From: Flavobacterium praedii
Lineage (GTDB): Bacteria > Bacteroidota > Bacteroidia > Flavobacteriales > Flavobacteriaceae
NCBI RefSeq assembly: GCF_026810365.1
Contig: NZ_CP113948.1
Span: 696,001-760,000, forward strand
DNA length: 64,000 nt
Direction of reading: 5' to 3'
Shown: piece after piece, positions 35,746 to 44,163 of the stretch
Numbering within the stretch: position 1 is the stretch's first letter
How the letters are laid out: each line of letters begins with the position of its first letter
Position numbers and translations under genes: made by a program
Notes under the pieces: generated by a model
Databases searched by the model: none
What the model saw: the letters and a program-made list of their open reading frames with translations, nothing else
Told to the model about the DNA's origin: nothing

Positions 35746-36633
35746 TTAGTCGATTGCACGTTTGGTAATATCTCCAAAGGCATCGATTCTTCTGTCTCTA
35801 AAAAATGGCCAGTTCTGACGCACATTTTCTTGTAAATCTAAGTCTACTTCGGCGATTAGAATTTCTTCTTTATCGTGTGAGGCTTGTGCCAAAATTTCGC
35901 CTTGTGGTCCCGCAATAAACGATGATCCCCAAAACTGAATTCCAGCTGTTCCTTCAATATATTGTTCCAAACCAATTCTATTAGCAGCTGCTACATATAC
36001 ACCATTGGCGACAGCGTGCCCTTTCATTACGCTCATCCAAGCACCGTGTTGGTTTTCGCCATATTGCTCTTTTTCTTGTGGATGCCAACCAATTGCTGTT
36101 GGATAAAATAAAACTTCAGCACCTTGTAAAGCCGTTAATCGAGCAGCTTCCGGATACCATTGATCCCAACAAATTAAAGTTCCAATTTTACCTTTTTGAG
36201 TTGGAATCGTTTTAAAACCTAAATCCCCTGGAGTAAAATAGAATTTTTCATAGAAATGAGGATCGTCCGGAATGTGCATTTTGCGATACAATCCAGCTTC
36301 AGACCCGTCAGTGTCGATGATGTAAGCACTGTTGTGGTAAATTCCAGCCATTCTTTTTTCGAAGAAAGGTACAATAATTACAACGCCCAATTCTTTGGCC
36401 AAAGCGCTAAAAGCGATAAACGAAGTGCTGTACAATGGTTCTGCCAAAGCAAAATTATCCACATCTTCACTTTGACAAAAATAATGACTGCTGTATAATT
36501 CCGGTAACGAAATCACTTCAGCTCCTTGATTGGCAGCATCGCGAACCCAACTCATGCATTTTTTAAGGTTGTTTTCTGCAACATCGTTAAGGTTCAATTG
36601 AATGACCGCTATTTTGTACTTTTTCTTTGACAT
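35746..36633 (-). CDS. aguB: N-carbamoylputrescine amidohydrolase
   Basis: A 295-aa nitrilase-superfamily enzyme. The catalytic triad is E45 (ISLPELYSS), K118 (LYRKMHIPDDP) and C155 (GTLICWDQWYPEA). The PHFYEKFYFTPGD stretch is typical for the N-carbamoylputrescine branch. It would finish the agmatine route to putrescine, giving CO2 and ammonia, after agmatine deiminase at 32807-33847. Both genes point left. Upstream is a 230-bp gap with no recognised signal. Confidence 0.92.
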   Translation of the reverse strand: MSKKKYKIAVIQLNLNDVAENNLKKCMSWVRDAANQGAEVISLPELYSSHYFCQSEDVDNFALAEPLYSTSFIAFSALAKELGVVIIVPFFEKRMAGIYHNSAYIIDTDGSEAGLYRKMHIPDDPHFYEKFYFTPGDLGFKTIPTQKGKIGTLICWDQWYPEAARLTALQGAEVLFYPTAIGWHPQEKEQYGENQHGAWMSVMKGHAVANGVYVAAANRIGLEQYIEGTAGIQFWGSSFIAGPQGEILAQASHDKEEILIAEVDLDLQENVRQNWPFFRDRRIDAFGDITKRAID

Positions 36634-36863
36634 GGTAAAAAAATTAGACTACAAAAATAGTTATTTTTATAAAGAGTTGGTGTAATGACTTTTGGATTTT
36701 TTGAATCTCCAGTTGAATTGTTTGATTTAAAGACTAGTTTGTGCTAAAAAAAACTGACCCTAATTAATCTTGTTTTGTATTGAATTGTATAACCCAATTT
36801 CAATCCCATTAAAGAGTAATTTTATGTAAAATTGAATGAGCCAATTGTTTTAAAAAAGTGCTT

Positions 36864-37589
36864 TTATATATTTTTATAAACTGATTTTTTCCAGATAGGC
36901 AGATTTACTCCTTTGAAAATAAGCCATAGACTAAATGATAATTCGGCAATTAGGCAGGGCATTAGCAATACAATACTTGAAAGTTGTGGCACTAAGAGAA
37001 GTGCAAAACTATTTGTAAGGTAACATATTCCAGCAATTGACATTAGAACTCCAATAGTTTTAGGGAAATAATTGGATTTAAAAAGGAGATACCCTTCGAT
37101 AAGACACACAAAACCAAAAAAGATTAACCCAATTCCAAAACCAAAATCATGTAGTTTAATGGAAAGATAAGATAAACTGTGCAGTTGGTCAGGGCTAAAT
37201 GATTTTAAGTAGTCAGCATCGGCTAGGAAGAACAATGCGGCCAAAAGATTTAATTTGTTGGCCACCAAAACAGCGGTTTGTATTAAATTAAAGGATAAGT
37301 TGAGTAACGCCAATTTTTCACTTACAGGTCTGAGTAGGTAATACAGAATTATCATTACGGGCAAATCACAAATATGCATAACCAAATCGGCACTAATACC
37401 CATTCTCCATAGCAATTCAGATTTCATAATATTGTTTGCAGTGGCGTTTGCATCTCCATAAACGAGTAATTTATTGCGAACCAAAAGTTCTCCAAAAATA
37501 CCAGCTACTATAATTAATAAATATAGTATTCCAGCAATTCTTGCATAAAGTTGAGGTGAGTCTTCGAATTTTTTGAGAAATAGTTTCAT
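36864..37589 (-). CDS. DUF4386 family membrane protein
   Basis: A 241-aa integral membrane protein with about six or seven helices. The SPQLYARIAGILYLLIIVAG start and a later HDFGFGIGLIFFGFVCLIEG with YLLFKSNYFPKTIGVLM are typical for DUF4386. Function unknown. It lies alone; the upstream intergenic region carries a copy of the dispersed structured element (37767-37875). Confidence 0.85.
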   Translation of the reverse strand: MKLFLKKFEDSPQLYARIAGILYLLIIVAGIFGELLVRNKLLVYGDANATANNIMKSELLWRMGISADLVMHICDLPVMIILYYLLRPVSEKLALLNLSFNLIQTAVLVANKLNLLAALFFLADADYLKSFSPDQLHSLSYLSIKLHDFGFGIGLIFFGFVCLIEGYLLFKSNYFPKTIGVLMSIAGICYLTNSFALLLVPQLSSIVLLMPCLIAELSFSLWLIFKGVNLPIWKKSVYKNI

Positions 37590-37766
37590 ATTTGGCAGTT
37601 TAGTTCAAGGTATGACGTTTACTATTTAAAATTGTTACTGGTCTTTCTTATTAATAAAAAGTGCATTATAGTTATGCAACCCTATTCAATGAAAAATTAG
37701 AATTTATATGTTTGGGGTATTAATAATCAATTGCAAAAGTTCTTCTGAAAAACTAAATAGGTTGTC

Positions 37767-37875
37767 TAGCCCCGATGGGAGCAGATATCCTTTTGTCTCG
37801 TCCTTTACGAGGCAAAAGATATAGCGTACAGCGGGACAACTGTTGATGCAATTACAAATACTTCTGCTCCCATTA
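37767..37875 (+). ncRNA. Dispersed structured element, copy 1
   Basis: Begins TCTAGCCCCGATGGGAGC and ends TACTTCTGCTCCCAT. Core hairpin: CTTTTGTCTCGT pairs with ACGAGGCAAAAG. CCCG near the start could pair with CGGG near 37833. In this copy the ends also pair over 11 bp (ATGGGAGCAGA with TCTGCTCCCAT). It lies between divergent genes. RNA or DNA-level action is unknown; the Rfam motif Flavo-1 is a possible match from memory. Confidence 0.6.
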
Positions 37876-37946
37876 ATTAGAAAAAACTCCTTTAAATATT
37901 ATAATTCAATTAACATCTCGATCTAAATACCATCAGCGTTAATGAC

Positions 37947-37954
37947 TAATTTTG
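37947..37954 (+). promoter_or_regulatory. -7 element TAATTTTG for the LLM oxidoreductase gene
   Basis: TAATTTTG matches TAnnTTTG, 18 bp before the ATG at 37973. No clear TTG at -33. Confidence 0.4.
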
Positions 37955-37972
37955 TGTAAACTTAAAAAGAAG

Positions 37973-38980
37973 ATGAAAACCCCAATTCCGATTTCCATAC
38001 TAGAACTTGCGATAATTACACAGGACAGCAACGCTAGCGAAACGATGCAAAAAACTAAAGAGTTGGCGCAATTGGCCGATAATTTGGGATACAAACGATT
38101 CTGGTTGGCCGAACATCACAATATGGCGCACGTTGCGAGTACAGCAACGGTTGTTTTGATTGGGTATATTGCGAGTCAGACGCAACGGATACGAGTGGGA
38201 TCAGGAGGGATCATGTTGCCGCATCATTCGCCATTGATTATTGCCGAGCAGTTTGGGACTTTGGGACTTTTGTATCCTAATCGAATTGACCTTGGTTTGG
38301 GAAGGGCTCCTGGAACCGATTCGCTTACAGCGCAAGCCATCAGAACTGATTTTTTTGAGGAATCACAACGATTTCCAAAAAATGTAAAAGCCTTACAAGA
38401 TTATTTTTCGGAAGGTAATGCTACCGCAAAAGTGCGCGCTTTTCCAGCTGAAGGTACCAATGTCCCGATTTGGATTTTGGGTTCGAGTATGGATAGTGCC
38501 ACATTGGCTGCCGCTTATGGGTTGCCGTATGCTTTTGCGGGACATTTTGCACCTCGGCAAATGATTCAAGCTTTTGAGTTTTATCGCGAAAATTTTAAGC
38601 CATCGGTCTATTTAGATCAACCCAAAACAATGGCTTGCGTAAATGTTATTGCTGCCGATACGGATCGTGAAGCCGAAGTTTTATCGACGAGTTTGTATCA
38701 AATGTTCTTGAATTTAGTTCAAAATAACAGAAAACCGCTGCAACCACCAGTAGCTTCCTTGACTAACCTAATGAATGATATGAGCGAAGAAGCTCGCTTT
38801 CATGTCAACCAAATGACGGCTGGTTCCTTTATTGGCAGCAAAGAAACATTGACCAAAGAATTAAAAGATTTTATTAAACATTCTAAGGTTGATGAATTGA
38901 TGATTACCAGTCCCATCTTTAATCATCAGGATAAATTGAAGAGTTTGCAAATAGTGAAAGAGGTTGTTGATTTGGTGTAG
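37973..38980 (+). CDS. LLM class flavin-dependent oxidoreductase
   Basis: A 335-aa luciferase-like monooxygenase. The ATG at 37973 (MKTPIPISILELAIITQ) is preferred over a TTG seven codons upstream, since the -7 promoter element overlaps that extension. Motifs: FWLAEHHNMAHVASTATVVLIG, IRVGSGGIMLPHHSPLIIAEQFGTL and the IDLGLGRAPG that is common in this class, binding FMN and often F420-independent. Substrate unknown. The base composition is somewhat richer in G and C than in its neighbours. It is followed by an inverted repeat rather than a terminator with a T-tract. Confidence 0.85.
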   Translation: MKTPIPISILELAIITQDSNASETMQKTKELAQLADNLGYKRFWLAEHHNMAHVASTATVVLIGYIASQTQRIRVGSGGIMLPHHSPLIIAEQFGTLGLLYPNRIDLGLGRAPGTDSLTAQAIRTDFFEESQRFPKNVKALQDYFSEGNATAKVRAFPAEGTNVPIWILGSSMDSATLAAAYGLPYAFAGHFAPRQMIQAFEFYRENFKPSVYLDQPKTMACVNVIAADTDREAEVLSTSLYQMFLNLVQNNRKPLQPPVASLTNLMNDMSEEARFHVNQMTAGSFIGSKETLTKELKDFIKHSKVDELMITSPIFNHQDKLKSLQIVKEVVDLV

Positions 38981-39082
38981 CTATAGCCCACGGTTTCAAC
39001 CGTGGGGAACGTATATTTGAGAATTATTTTGAATTTTGTTTTCCCCTGAATTGTCTCCAACGGTTGAAACCGTTGGCTATGG
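38981..39082. repeat. Inverted repeat with CGGTTTCAACCG arms
   Basis: Left arm 38981-39007 (CTATAGCCCACGGTTTCAAC and on) and right arm 39054-39082 (CCAACGGTTGAAACCGTTGG and on), 46 bp apart. Each arm is itself palindromic. Located just after an oxidoreductase gene. Confidence 0.7.
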
Positions 39083-39133
39083 TATAATTAAAAAAAGGCT
39101 ATTGGGCTATTGGATGTAAACTACAACTGAAAA

Positions 39134-39970
39134 CTACAGATCCCTTTTTTTCTGTTCGGATAGAATGCCATTTAAGTAGGATTTTGTTGCTTGTTCAATT
39201 TCGTCTGCCGAAATGTTTAATGCTTTGGGGCTTTGAACCAATTGCAACCAAGGTTTTGGTTCACCAAAAGGATATGAACCAAATACAATCACGGGAGTTC
39301 CTTTTACAAGTATGGTTTCGTCATCTTTCAATATCCATTGATCAGCCCAATTGTAAAGGTATTTGGCATCCTTTTCTTGAAGTCTCAAGCAAGAATGCGA
39401 GGCAGGATAACCCGGCAATTGATATTGATGCCAACCAATCCCTAATTTATTGGCAATGTTAAAATTCCAATACAAATCCCATTCGTCATTGAAAGTACTG
39501 GTTGTTTTTTCGGCTTTCCAATTGGTGTAGAAAAGTCCAGTAGGCGTGGGGTCTTTTTTTCGACCCATATTGGTGGGACCAGTGTGAATTAATATGCCAT
39601 TTTCATAAGTAGCAAAAGTCTGAGTTGGATAAGAGAAATAGATTATTTTGTTAACGCTTTTCAAATACGGAACTTCTAAAGGAAACGGAAGATAAAATTC
39701 CAAATCTCCTGTAAAATCTGCAGGGATAATGATAGAATCCATTTTGGAGATATTGGTTTTGTCAGTTCGATTAACAGCAAGTATGATGTCAAGTTTGACA
39801 TTATCAGTGTTCTTTGCCAACCATTCTTTTGATTTTTCGAAGTGAAAAGTGATGTTTTTGGGTTGCTTACGAACCAGTGTTTTTTTGTTGTCCATATTAT
39901 TTTGATTCTGATGTTTACACGAACAGATAAAAACATAAAGGATTATTGCGATAAGAGCTGTCTTTTGCAT
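39134..39970 (-). CDS. L,D-transpeptidase family lipoprotein
   Basis: A 278-aa lipoprotein (signal then ICSC, lipid Cys near 18). The YkuD-type catalytic domain has TPTGLFYTNWKAE, GWHQYQLPGYPASHSCLRL with the nucleophile Cys194 and the ordering His/Arg. It crosslinks peptidoglycan stem peptides or attaches proteins to it. The C-terminal tail (PWLQLVQSPKALNISADE) follows the domain. A TAnnTTTG-type promoter was not identified; the gene is divergent from the ABC transporter. Confidence 0.88.
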   Translation of the reverse strand: MQKTALIAIILYVFICSCKHQNQNNMDNKKTLVRKQPKNITFHFEKSKEWLAKNTDNVKLDIILAVNRTDKTNISKMDSIIIPADFTGDLEFYLPFPLEVPYLKSVNKIIYFSYPTQTFATYENGILIHTGPTNMGRKKDPTPTGLFYTNWKAEKTTSTFNDEWDLYWNFNIANKLGIGWHQYQLPGYPASHSCLRLQEKDAKYLYNWADQWILKDDETILVKGTPVIVFGSYPFGEPKPWLQLVQSPKALNISADEIEQATKSYLNGILSEQKKRDL

Positions 39971-40117
39971 TGCTAATTTTTTTATTGTAAAAATGAAGAA
40001 TCTAACGAAGGCGACTGTTATATAATTATGGAAATTAGTTGTGTTATTATTTTACCAATTTTATTTTATTGAATTCAATAGTTGTAGTTTTGCATTCTAA
40101 ATATTTTAAATAAATCA

Positions 40118-41872
40118 ATGAAAATTTTATATACCTATATCAAAGAACACAAGCAATTATTATTTTTAGCCTTATTTTTAGCCGCAATTAATCAATGTTT
40201 CTCTTTGTGCGATTCCATTATAATTGGTAAATTATTGAACCAATGCGGTGTTGGAGTTGCCAATTTCAATCATAATTTTCCAAATTTCACCAAAGCGGTT
40301 ATAGGCTGGTTGGCGCTGTCATTAGGCGCTGCAATGATGTCCAGAATAGCCAAGAACTTTCAGGATTATTTTACCAATATCATTATTCAGCGTACAGGTG
40401 CCAAAATGTACACAGACGGGATTCAAAAAGCGCTGGAGTTGCCTTTTCAGGATTTTGAAGACCAACGAAGCGGTGAAACGTTAGGGAAACTTCAGAAAGT
40501 AAAAATAGATTGCGAAAAATTCATCACGTTATCTGTTTCATTGGTTTTTCAATCCCTTATCGGAATCACATTTGTCGTGGTTTACGCTATTTCTATCGAT
40601 TGGTTGTTAGGGCCTATCTTTTTGGCAACCGTTCCTGTTATCGCTTTTATCAGTTCATTTTTGGGAAAAAAAATCAAAAAAGTTTCCAGAGAAATTTTAG
40701 GTGAAACCACTGCTTTGGCGGGTGCAACCACCGAATCATTGCGTAATATTGAATTGGTAAAAAGCTTAGGTTTAACGGAGCAGGAAGTGAATCGTCTAAA
40801 CAGTACTACTATAAAAATATTAGGATTGGAGTTGAAAAAGGTGCGCTTTATTCGTTCGTTAAGTTTCATACAAGGTACAACGGTTCATTTTATGAGAACG
40901 GCCTTGGTTTTTGCTTTGTATATGTTTATTTTTAAAGGAGTTATTAAACCAGGTGATTTGATTACGCTGATGTTTTTCTCTTTCTTTTTGTTCAATCCAT
41001 TGCAGGAATTGGGGAATGTTATTGCGACTTATAACGAAACAAAAGCCTCGATGGATAATTTTGGTAATCTGATGAATGCCAAAAGCGAAGAGAAACCTTT
41101 GTTCCCAAAAACAATTGGTTTTATCAATAATTTGAGGTTTTCAAATATTTCATTCAAGCATCAAACTGCCACTTCTTACGCTGTCAAAGACATTTCTTTT
41201 GAGGCCAAAGCGGGCGAAACTATTGCTTTTGTTGGACCATCGGGAAGCGGAAAAACGACTTTAGTCAAAATGTTAGTTGGATTGTACACACCAGAGGAAG
41301 GCGCTATTTTTTACAACGATATCAACGCCAAAGAAATTGATTTAACCGAATTACGCCAGCAATTGGGTTTTGTGACTCAAGATGCGCAATTGTTTTCTGG
41401 AACCATAAAAGATAATTTACTGTTTGTAAAACCCAATGCAACCGACGAAGAAATAAATGATGTCTTGCAAAAATCGGCTTGTCAAAATTTATTGGAGCGC
41501 GCCGAAAAAGGATTGGACACGACTATTGGCGAAGGCGGTATAAAAGTATCTGGTGGAGAGAAACAACGATTATCGATTGCAAGAGCCTTGTTGAGAAACC
41601 CGAGATTATTGTTGTTTGACGAAGCGACATCTGCATTAGATTCCATCACCGAAGAAGAAATTACGCAAACCATTCGAAGCATATCTTCCAAACAAGACCA
41701 AATTACGGTATTGATTGCGCATCGTTTGTCAACCATTATGCACGCAGACCGAATTTATGTATTAGAGCAAGGAAATATTATCGAACAAGGAAAACACCAA
41801 GATTTATTGGATGAAAAAGGCCTGTATTACGCCATGTGGAGACAACAAATTGGGGAGAGAAAAATAGTTTAA
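40118..41872 (+). CDS. ABC transporter, fused permease and ATPase
   Basis: A 584-aa half transporter. N-terminal half: six helices with a large loop; the ATPase half has Walker A GPSGSGKTT (near 374), signature VSGGEKQRLSIARA, Walker B LLLFDEATSALD and switch IAHRLST. It works as a dimer and probably exports a lipid, peptide or drug. The gene stands alone with a TAGTTTTG -7 element at 40085-40092. The convergent small gene and terminator follow. No substrate evidence. Confidence 0.9.
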   Translation: MKILYTYIKEHKQLLFLALFLAAINQCFSLCDSIIIGKLLNQCGVGVANFNHNFPNFTKAVIGWLALSLGAAMMSRIAKNFQDYFTNIIIQRTGAKMYTDGIQKALELPFQDFEDQRSGETLGKLQKVKIDCEKFITLSVSLVFQSLIGITFVVVYAISIDWLLGPIFLATVPVIAFISSFLGKKIKKVSREILGETTALAGATTESLRNIELVKSLGLTEQEVNRLNSTTIKILGLELKKVRFIRSLSFIQGTTVHFMRTALVFALYMFIFKGVIKPGDLITLMFFSFFLFNPLQELGNVIATYNETKASMDNFGNLMNAKSEEKPLFPKTIGFINNLRFSNISFKHQTATSYAVKDISFEAKAGETIAFVGPSGSGKTTLVKMLVGLYTPEEGAIFYNDINAKEIDLTELRQQLGFVTQDAQLFSGTIKDNLLFVKPNATDEEINDVLQKSACQNLLERAEKGLDTTIGEGGIKVSGGEKQRLSIARALLRNPRLLLFDEATSALDSITEEEITQTIRSISSKQDQITVLIAHRLSTIMHADRIYVLEQGNIIEQGKHQDLLDEKGLYYAMWRQQIGERKIV

Positions 41873-41880
41873 GTCTCAGT

Positions 41881-41988
41881 TTTGGAGCAGAAATATTTGG
41901 TATTTTTGGCAGCATGGGTCCCGCTATTCGTTGCAATCTTCCGATGAAAAATCGGAAGGATTTCCACTTCTATCGGGGCTAAAAGCGA
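41881..41988 (-). ncRNA. Dispersed structured element, copy 2 (minus strand)
   Basis: Read on the minus strand it starts TTAGCCCCGATAGAAG and has an ATCCTTCCGAT hairpin pairing with ATCGGAAGATT, then AATAGCGGGA and the ending ATTTCTGCTCC. The CCCG/CGGG pair is kept. It lies downstream of the ABC transporter on its convergent side. Confidence 0.6.
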
Positions 41989-42007
41989 ATATTTTGCATT
42001 TTTGCCG

Positions 42008-42178
42008 TCATTCCAAAGAAAAAAATAAAAGCCAAATCCAATAATTATTCGATATTGGGTCTGGCTTTTTTTTTGCCATTTCCTCCAAGAGTTTCGCGGG
42101 AATTGGTCTGCATTTGCAATTTTTTTCGTGTTCCAAATGCCATTGGATTCTTTGTTCTAAAGTTGTATTTTTAGGCAT
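42008..42178 (-). CDS. Small conserved hypothetical protein
   Basis: A 56-aa protein beginning MPKNTTLEQRIQWHLEHEK, which looks like a real conserved small protein (I recall similar ones in Flavobacteriia), followed by NCKCRPIPAKLLEEMAKK. The longer frame to 42214 adds 12 residues that look spurious. The last 19 residues (KPDPISNNYWIWLLFFSLE) are encoded by the terminator hairpin and its surroundings, so the original stop may have been lost. It abuts a copy of the structured element. Role unknown. Confidence 0.6.
   Translation of the reverse strand: MPKNTTLEQRIQWHLEHEKNCKCRPIPAKLLEEMAKKKPDPISNNYWIWLLFFSLE
42026..42074. terminator. Terminator between ABC transporter and small gene
   Basis: AAAAGCC-ATCCAATA pairs imperfectly with TATTGGGT-GGCTTTT, then T-run. 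It lies inside the coding frame of the small gene. Confidence 0.55.
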
Positions 42179-42252
42179 ATTGTTGTTTAAATGCCATTCG
42201 CGATTGATTTTCATATCTAATTACTTTTGTATTGATGATTATGGCTATCGGC

Positions 42253-42726
42253 TTATTTAAGACTAGTAAATTCATCTAGTTGTAGATTAATATTTTCAAT
42301 CACTTCATTCATCTTATAACATTCATTTTTGAATATAAAACCTAAATTGTAATTTATATTTTCTTCCTGAATTTGATATTCTAAATTAAGTTTTGAAAAT
42401 TCCTTAGTTTGAAACTTTTTGTACCATTGGTCAAATAGCCTTTTTCTATAATCTTGTTTCAAATCCATACTGTCACAGACATAATGTAGTATTGAATTTG
42501 GATGGCTTTTGAAATAATTACAAATAATGGTTGTAATTGTAATTTCAATTTTATCGTCTTTGTAAAATTTTTGATTATCCATTTCCCAAAAATCTACTGA
42601 ATATAAATTTTGAAAATAGGCATTGCCAAAATCCATTTTTCTGAATGCTATAAAATAGTTTAGACCGTGTTTAGTCGTAAATGAAAAAAGAGGATCAACG
42701 CCCTCTTTTAGAATATATTCATACAT
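42253..42726 (-). CDS. Hypothetical protein (DUF6169-like)
   Basis: A 157-aa soluble, acidic protein with no signal. The segment YFIAFRKMDFGNAYF and later SVDFWEMD with a TIICNYFKSHPNSILHYVCDS core resemble proteins annotated DUF6169 in Bacteroidota, from memory. No catalytic motif is clear. A tiny ORF lies 27 bp upstream on the same strand, and a TATATTTG element upstream of that suggests the two form one transcript. Such pairs could be toxin-antitoxin-like, but nothing shown here proves this. Confidence 0.5.
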   Translation of the reverse strand: MYEYILKEGVDPLFSFTTKHGLNYFIAFRKMDFGNAYFQNLYSVDFWEMDNQKFYKDDKIEITITTIICNYFKSHPNSILHYVCDSMDLKQDYRKRLFDQWYKKFQTKEFSKLNLEYQIQEENINYNLGFIFKNECYKMNEVIENINLQLDEFTSLK

Positions 42727-42753
42727 AAAGCTTCTACTTTATTTTGTCTTTTT

Positions 42754-42861
42754 TACTGTTTTTTCCATAACAACCTTACGGTACTCTTCTTTCAGAGTAA
42801 CCATTTTTTTCAAAACAGCAGTTGTTTTTGAATTTGGTTTTAATGTGATTGTTTTTTCCAT
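42754..42861 (-). CDS. Small ORF upstream of the DUF6169-like gene
   Basis: A 35-aa reading frame beginning MEKTITLKPNSKTTAVLKKM, basic and helical. The -7 element TATATTTG (42882-42889 on the minus strand) is 20 bp before its ATG, which supports expression. It ends 27 bp before the 157-aa gene. No family recognised. Confidence 0.35.
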
Positions 42862-42881
42862 GATTGTTTTAATTTAAAGTA

Positions 42882-42889
42882 CAAATATA
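42882..42889 (-). promoter_or_regulatory. -7 element TATATTTG for the small ORF and DUF6169-like gene
   Basis: Minus-strand TATATTTG matches TAnnTTTG and sits 20 bp upstream of the ATG at 42861. A -33 TTG is not obvious. Confidence 0.4.
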
Positions 42890-42984
42890 ATAAATGTTTT
42901 TATTGTTTGTAAGCTATTTTAATTCATTGTTTTATAATGGGTTATGAGCAAGTAATTGGCGCATATAAAATTATTCTGTTTCCT

Positions 42985-43854
42985 TTACTTTTTTCCAAAC
43001 ATCTTTTTGAAGAGATTTATAATTCCCAAAACAGCAAAGCCAACTATAAGTCCAATACTGAATTCTTTTACAATGGAAGGCAATTGAGGTAGTATATGAT
43101 GTAAAAAATCAATATTGTGTACAAATATGCCACCAGCTACTAATAGCAAAGCAATGGTACCAATAATAGCTAGACTTTTAATGACTTTTGGTAGTGCTTG
43201 AACCAGAATATTACCAATAGTTTTGGATACGCTACGTTCTTTGGAACTCAGCCCGATAAGTTTAAAACCTACTTCATCCATTCGTACAATAACAGCAACA
43301 ATACCGTAAACACCAACAGTTGCAATTATTGCAATTATAGAAACAACAACAACTTGAGATAAAATTGGTTTTCCAATTACGGTGCCGAGCGCAATGATTA
43401 CAATCTCTACCGATAAAATAAAATCGGTTACTATAGCTGATTTTATTTTTTCTTTTTCTAAAGTCAAAATTTCTTCTTCGGTAAAAGTTTTTATTGTGAT
43501 TTCGTTAGTTGAATGAGCATGGGGAAATAGATATTCATATATTTTTTCGGCACCTTCATACGCTAAATACAGTCCTCCAAGGACCAGAATTATTATAATT
43601 GCCAAAGGGAAAAAGGCACTTAGCAGAAAGGCAATGGGTAAAATAATTAGTTTATTGATGAACGAACCTTTTGCAATTGCCCATAATACTGGGAGTTCTC
43701 TGGATGAAACAAAACCAGAAGCCTTTTCGGCATTTACGGCCAAATCATCACCCAAAATACCAGCTGTTTTTTTTGCTGCAATTTTGCTCATTACAGCAAC
43801 ATCATCCATAATTGCTGCGATATCATCTAATAGTGCGAAAAAACCTGATGCCAT
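42985..43854 (-). CDS. DUF808 family (YedI-like) membrane protein
   Basis: A 289-aa membrane protein. The N-terminus (FALLDDIAAIMDDVAVMSKI) and AAKKTAGILGDDLAVNAEKASGF segment are typical of DUF808/YedI, followed by several hydrophobic helices and a VSKTIG-like motif. Function is unknown; the family is common in Bacteroidota and proteobacteria. It is divergent from the structured element copy at 43991. Confidence 0.88.
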   Translation of the reverse strand: MASGFFALLDDIAAIMDDVAVMSKIAAKKTAGILGDDLAVNAEKASGFVSSRELPVLWAIAKGSFINKLIILPIAFLLSAFFPLAIIIILVLGGLYLAYEGAEKIYEYLFPHAHSTNEITIKTFTEEEILTLEKEKIKSAIVTDFILSVEIVIIALGTVIGKPILSQVVVVSIIAIIATVGVYGIVAVIVRMDEVGFKLIGLSSKERSVSKTIGNILVQALPKVIKSLAIIGTIALLLVAGGIFVHNIDFLHHILPQLPSIVKEFSIGLIVGFAVLGIINLFKKMFGKK

Positions 43855-43990
43855 TTTGATTTGTTTTAGGAATAGAGTCGATTTTAGTATTGTTTAGCCA
43901 ATATTGAATCTATGAATTTTTTTATTAATGCTAATCTACTGCTTTTTGATTGAATCTAATTATGAAATTAATGTTTGAAGACACTAAATT

Positions 43991-44122
43991 TCTCGCTTAG
44001 CCCCGATGGGAGGGAAAATCCTTTTGAAAACTTTGTCAAAGTTTTGGACTTTGACAAAGTTTGCAAAAGATTGGAAGGACAGCGGGAGTGAAGTCGATGA
44101 AAAAACGAAAACTTTTGCTCCT
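43991..44122 (+). ncRNA. Dispersed structured element, copy 3
   Basis: Starts TCTCGCTTAGCCCCGATGGG, then a long hairpin (ATCCTTTTGAAAACTTTGTC pairing with GACAAAGTTTGCAAAAGATT), then GACAGCGGGAGTGAAGTCGA and ends ACTTTTGCTCC. The loop is TTTTGGA-like. It fills most of the gap between DUF808 and guaC. Confidence 0.6.
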
Positions 44123-44163
44123 TAAATAAAACATTTGCCTTTCAACCAGTGTTTTCCTTGTGA

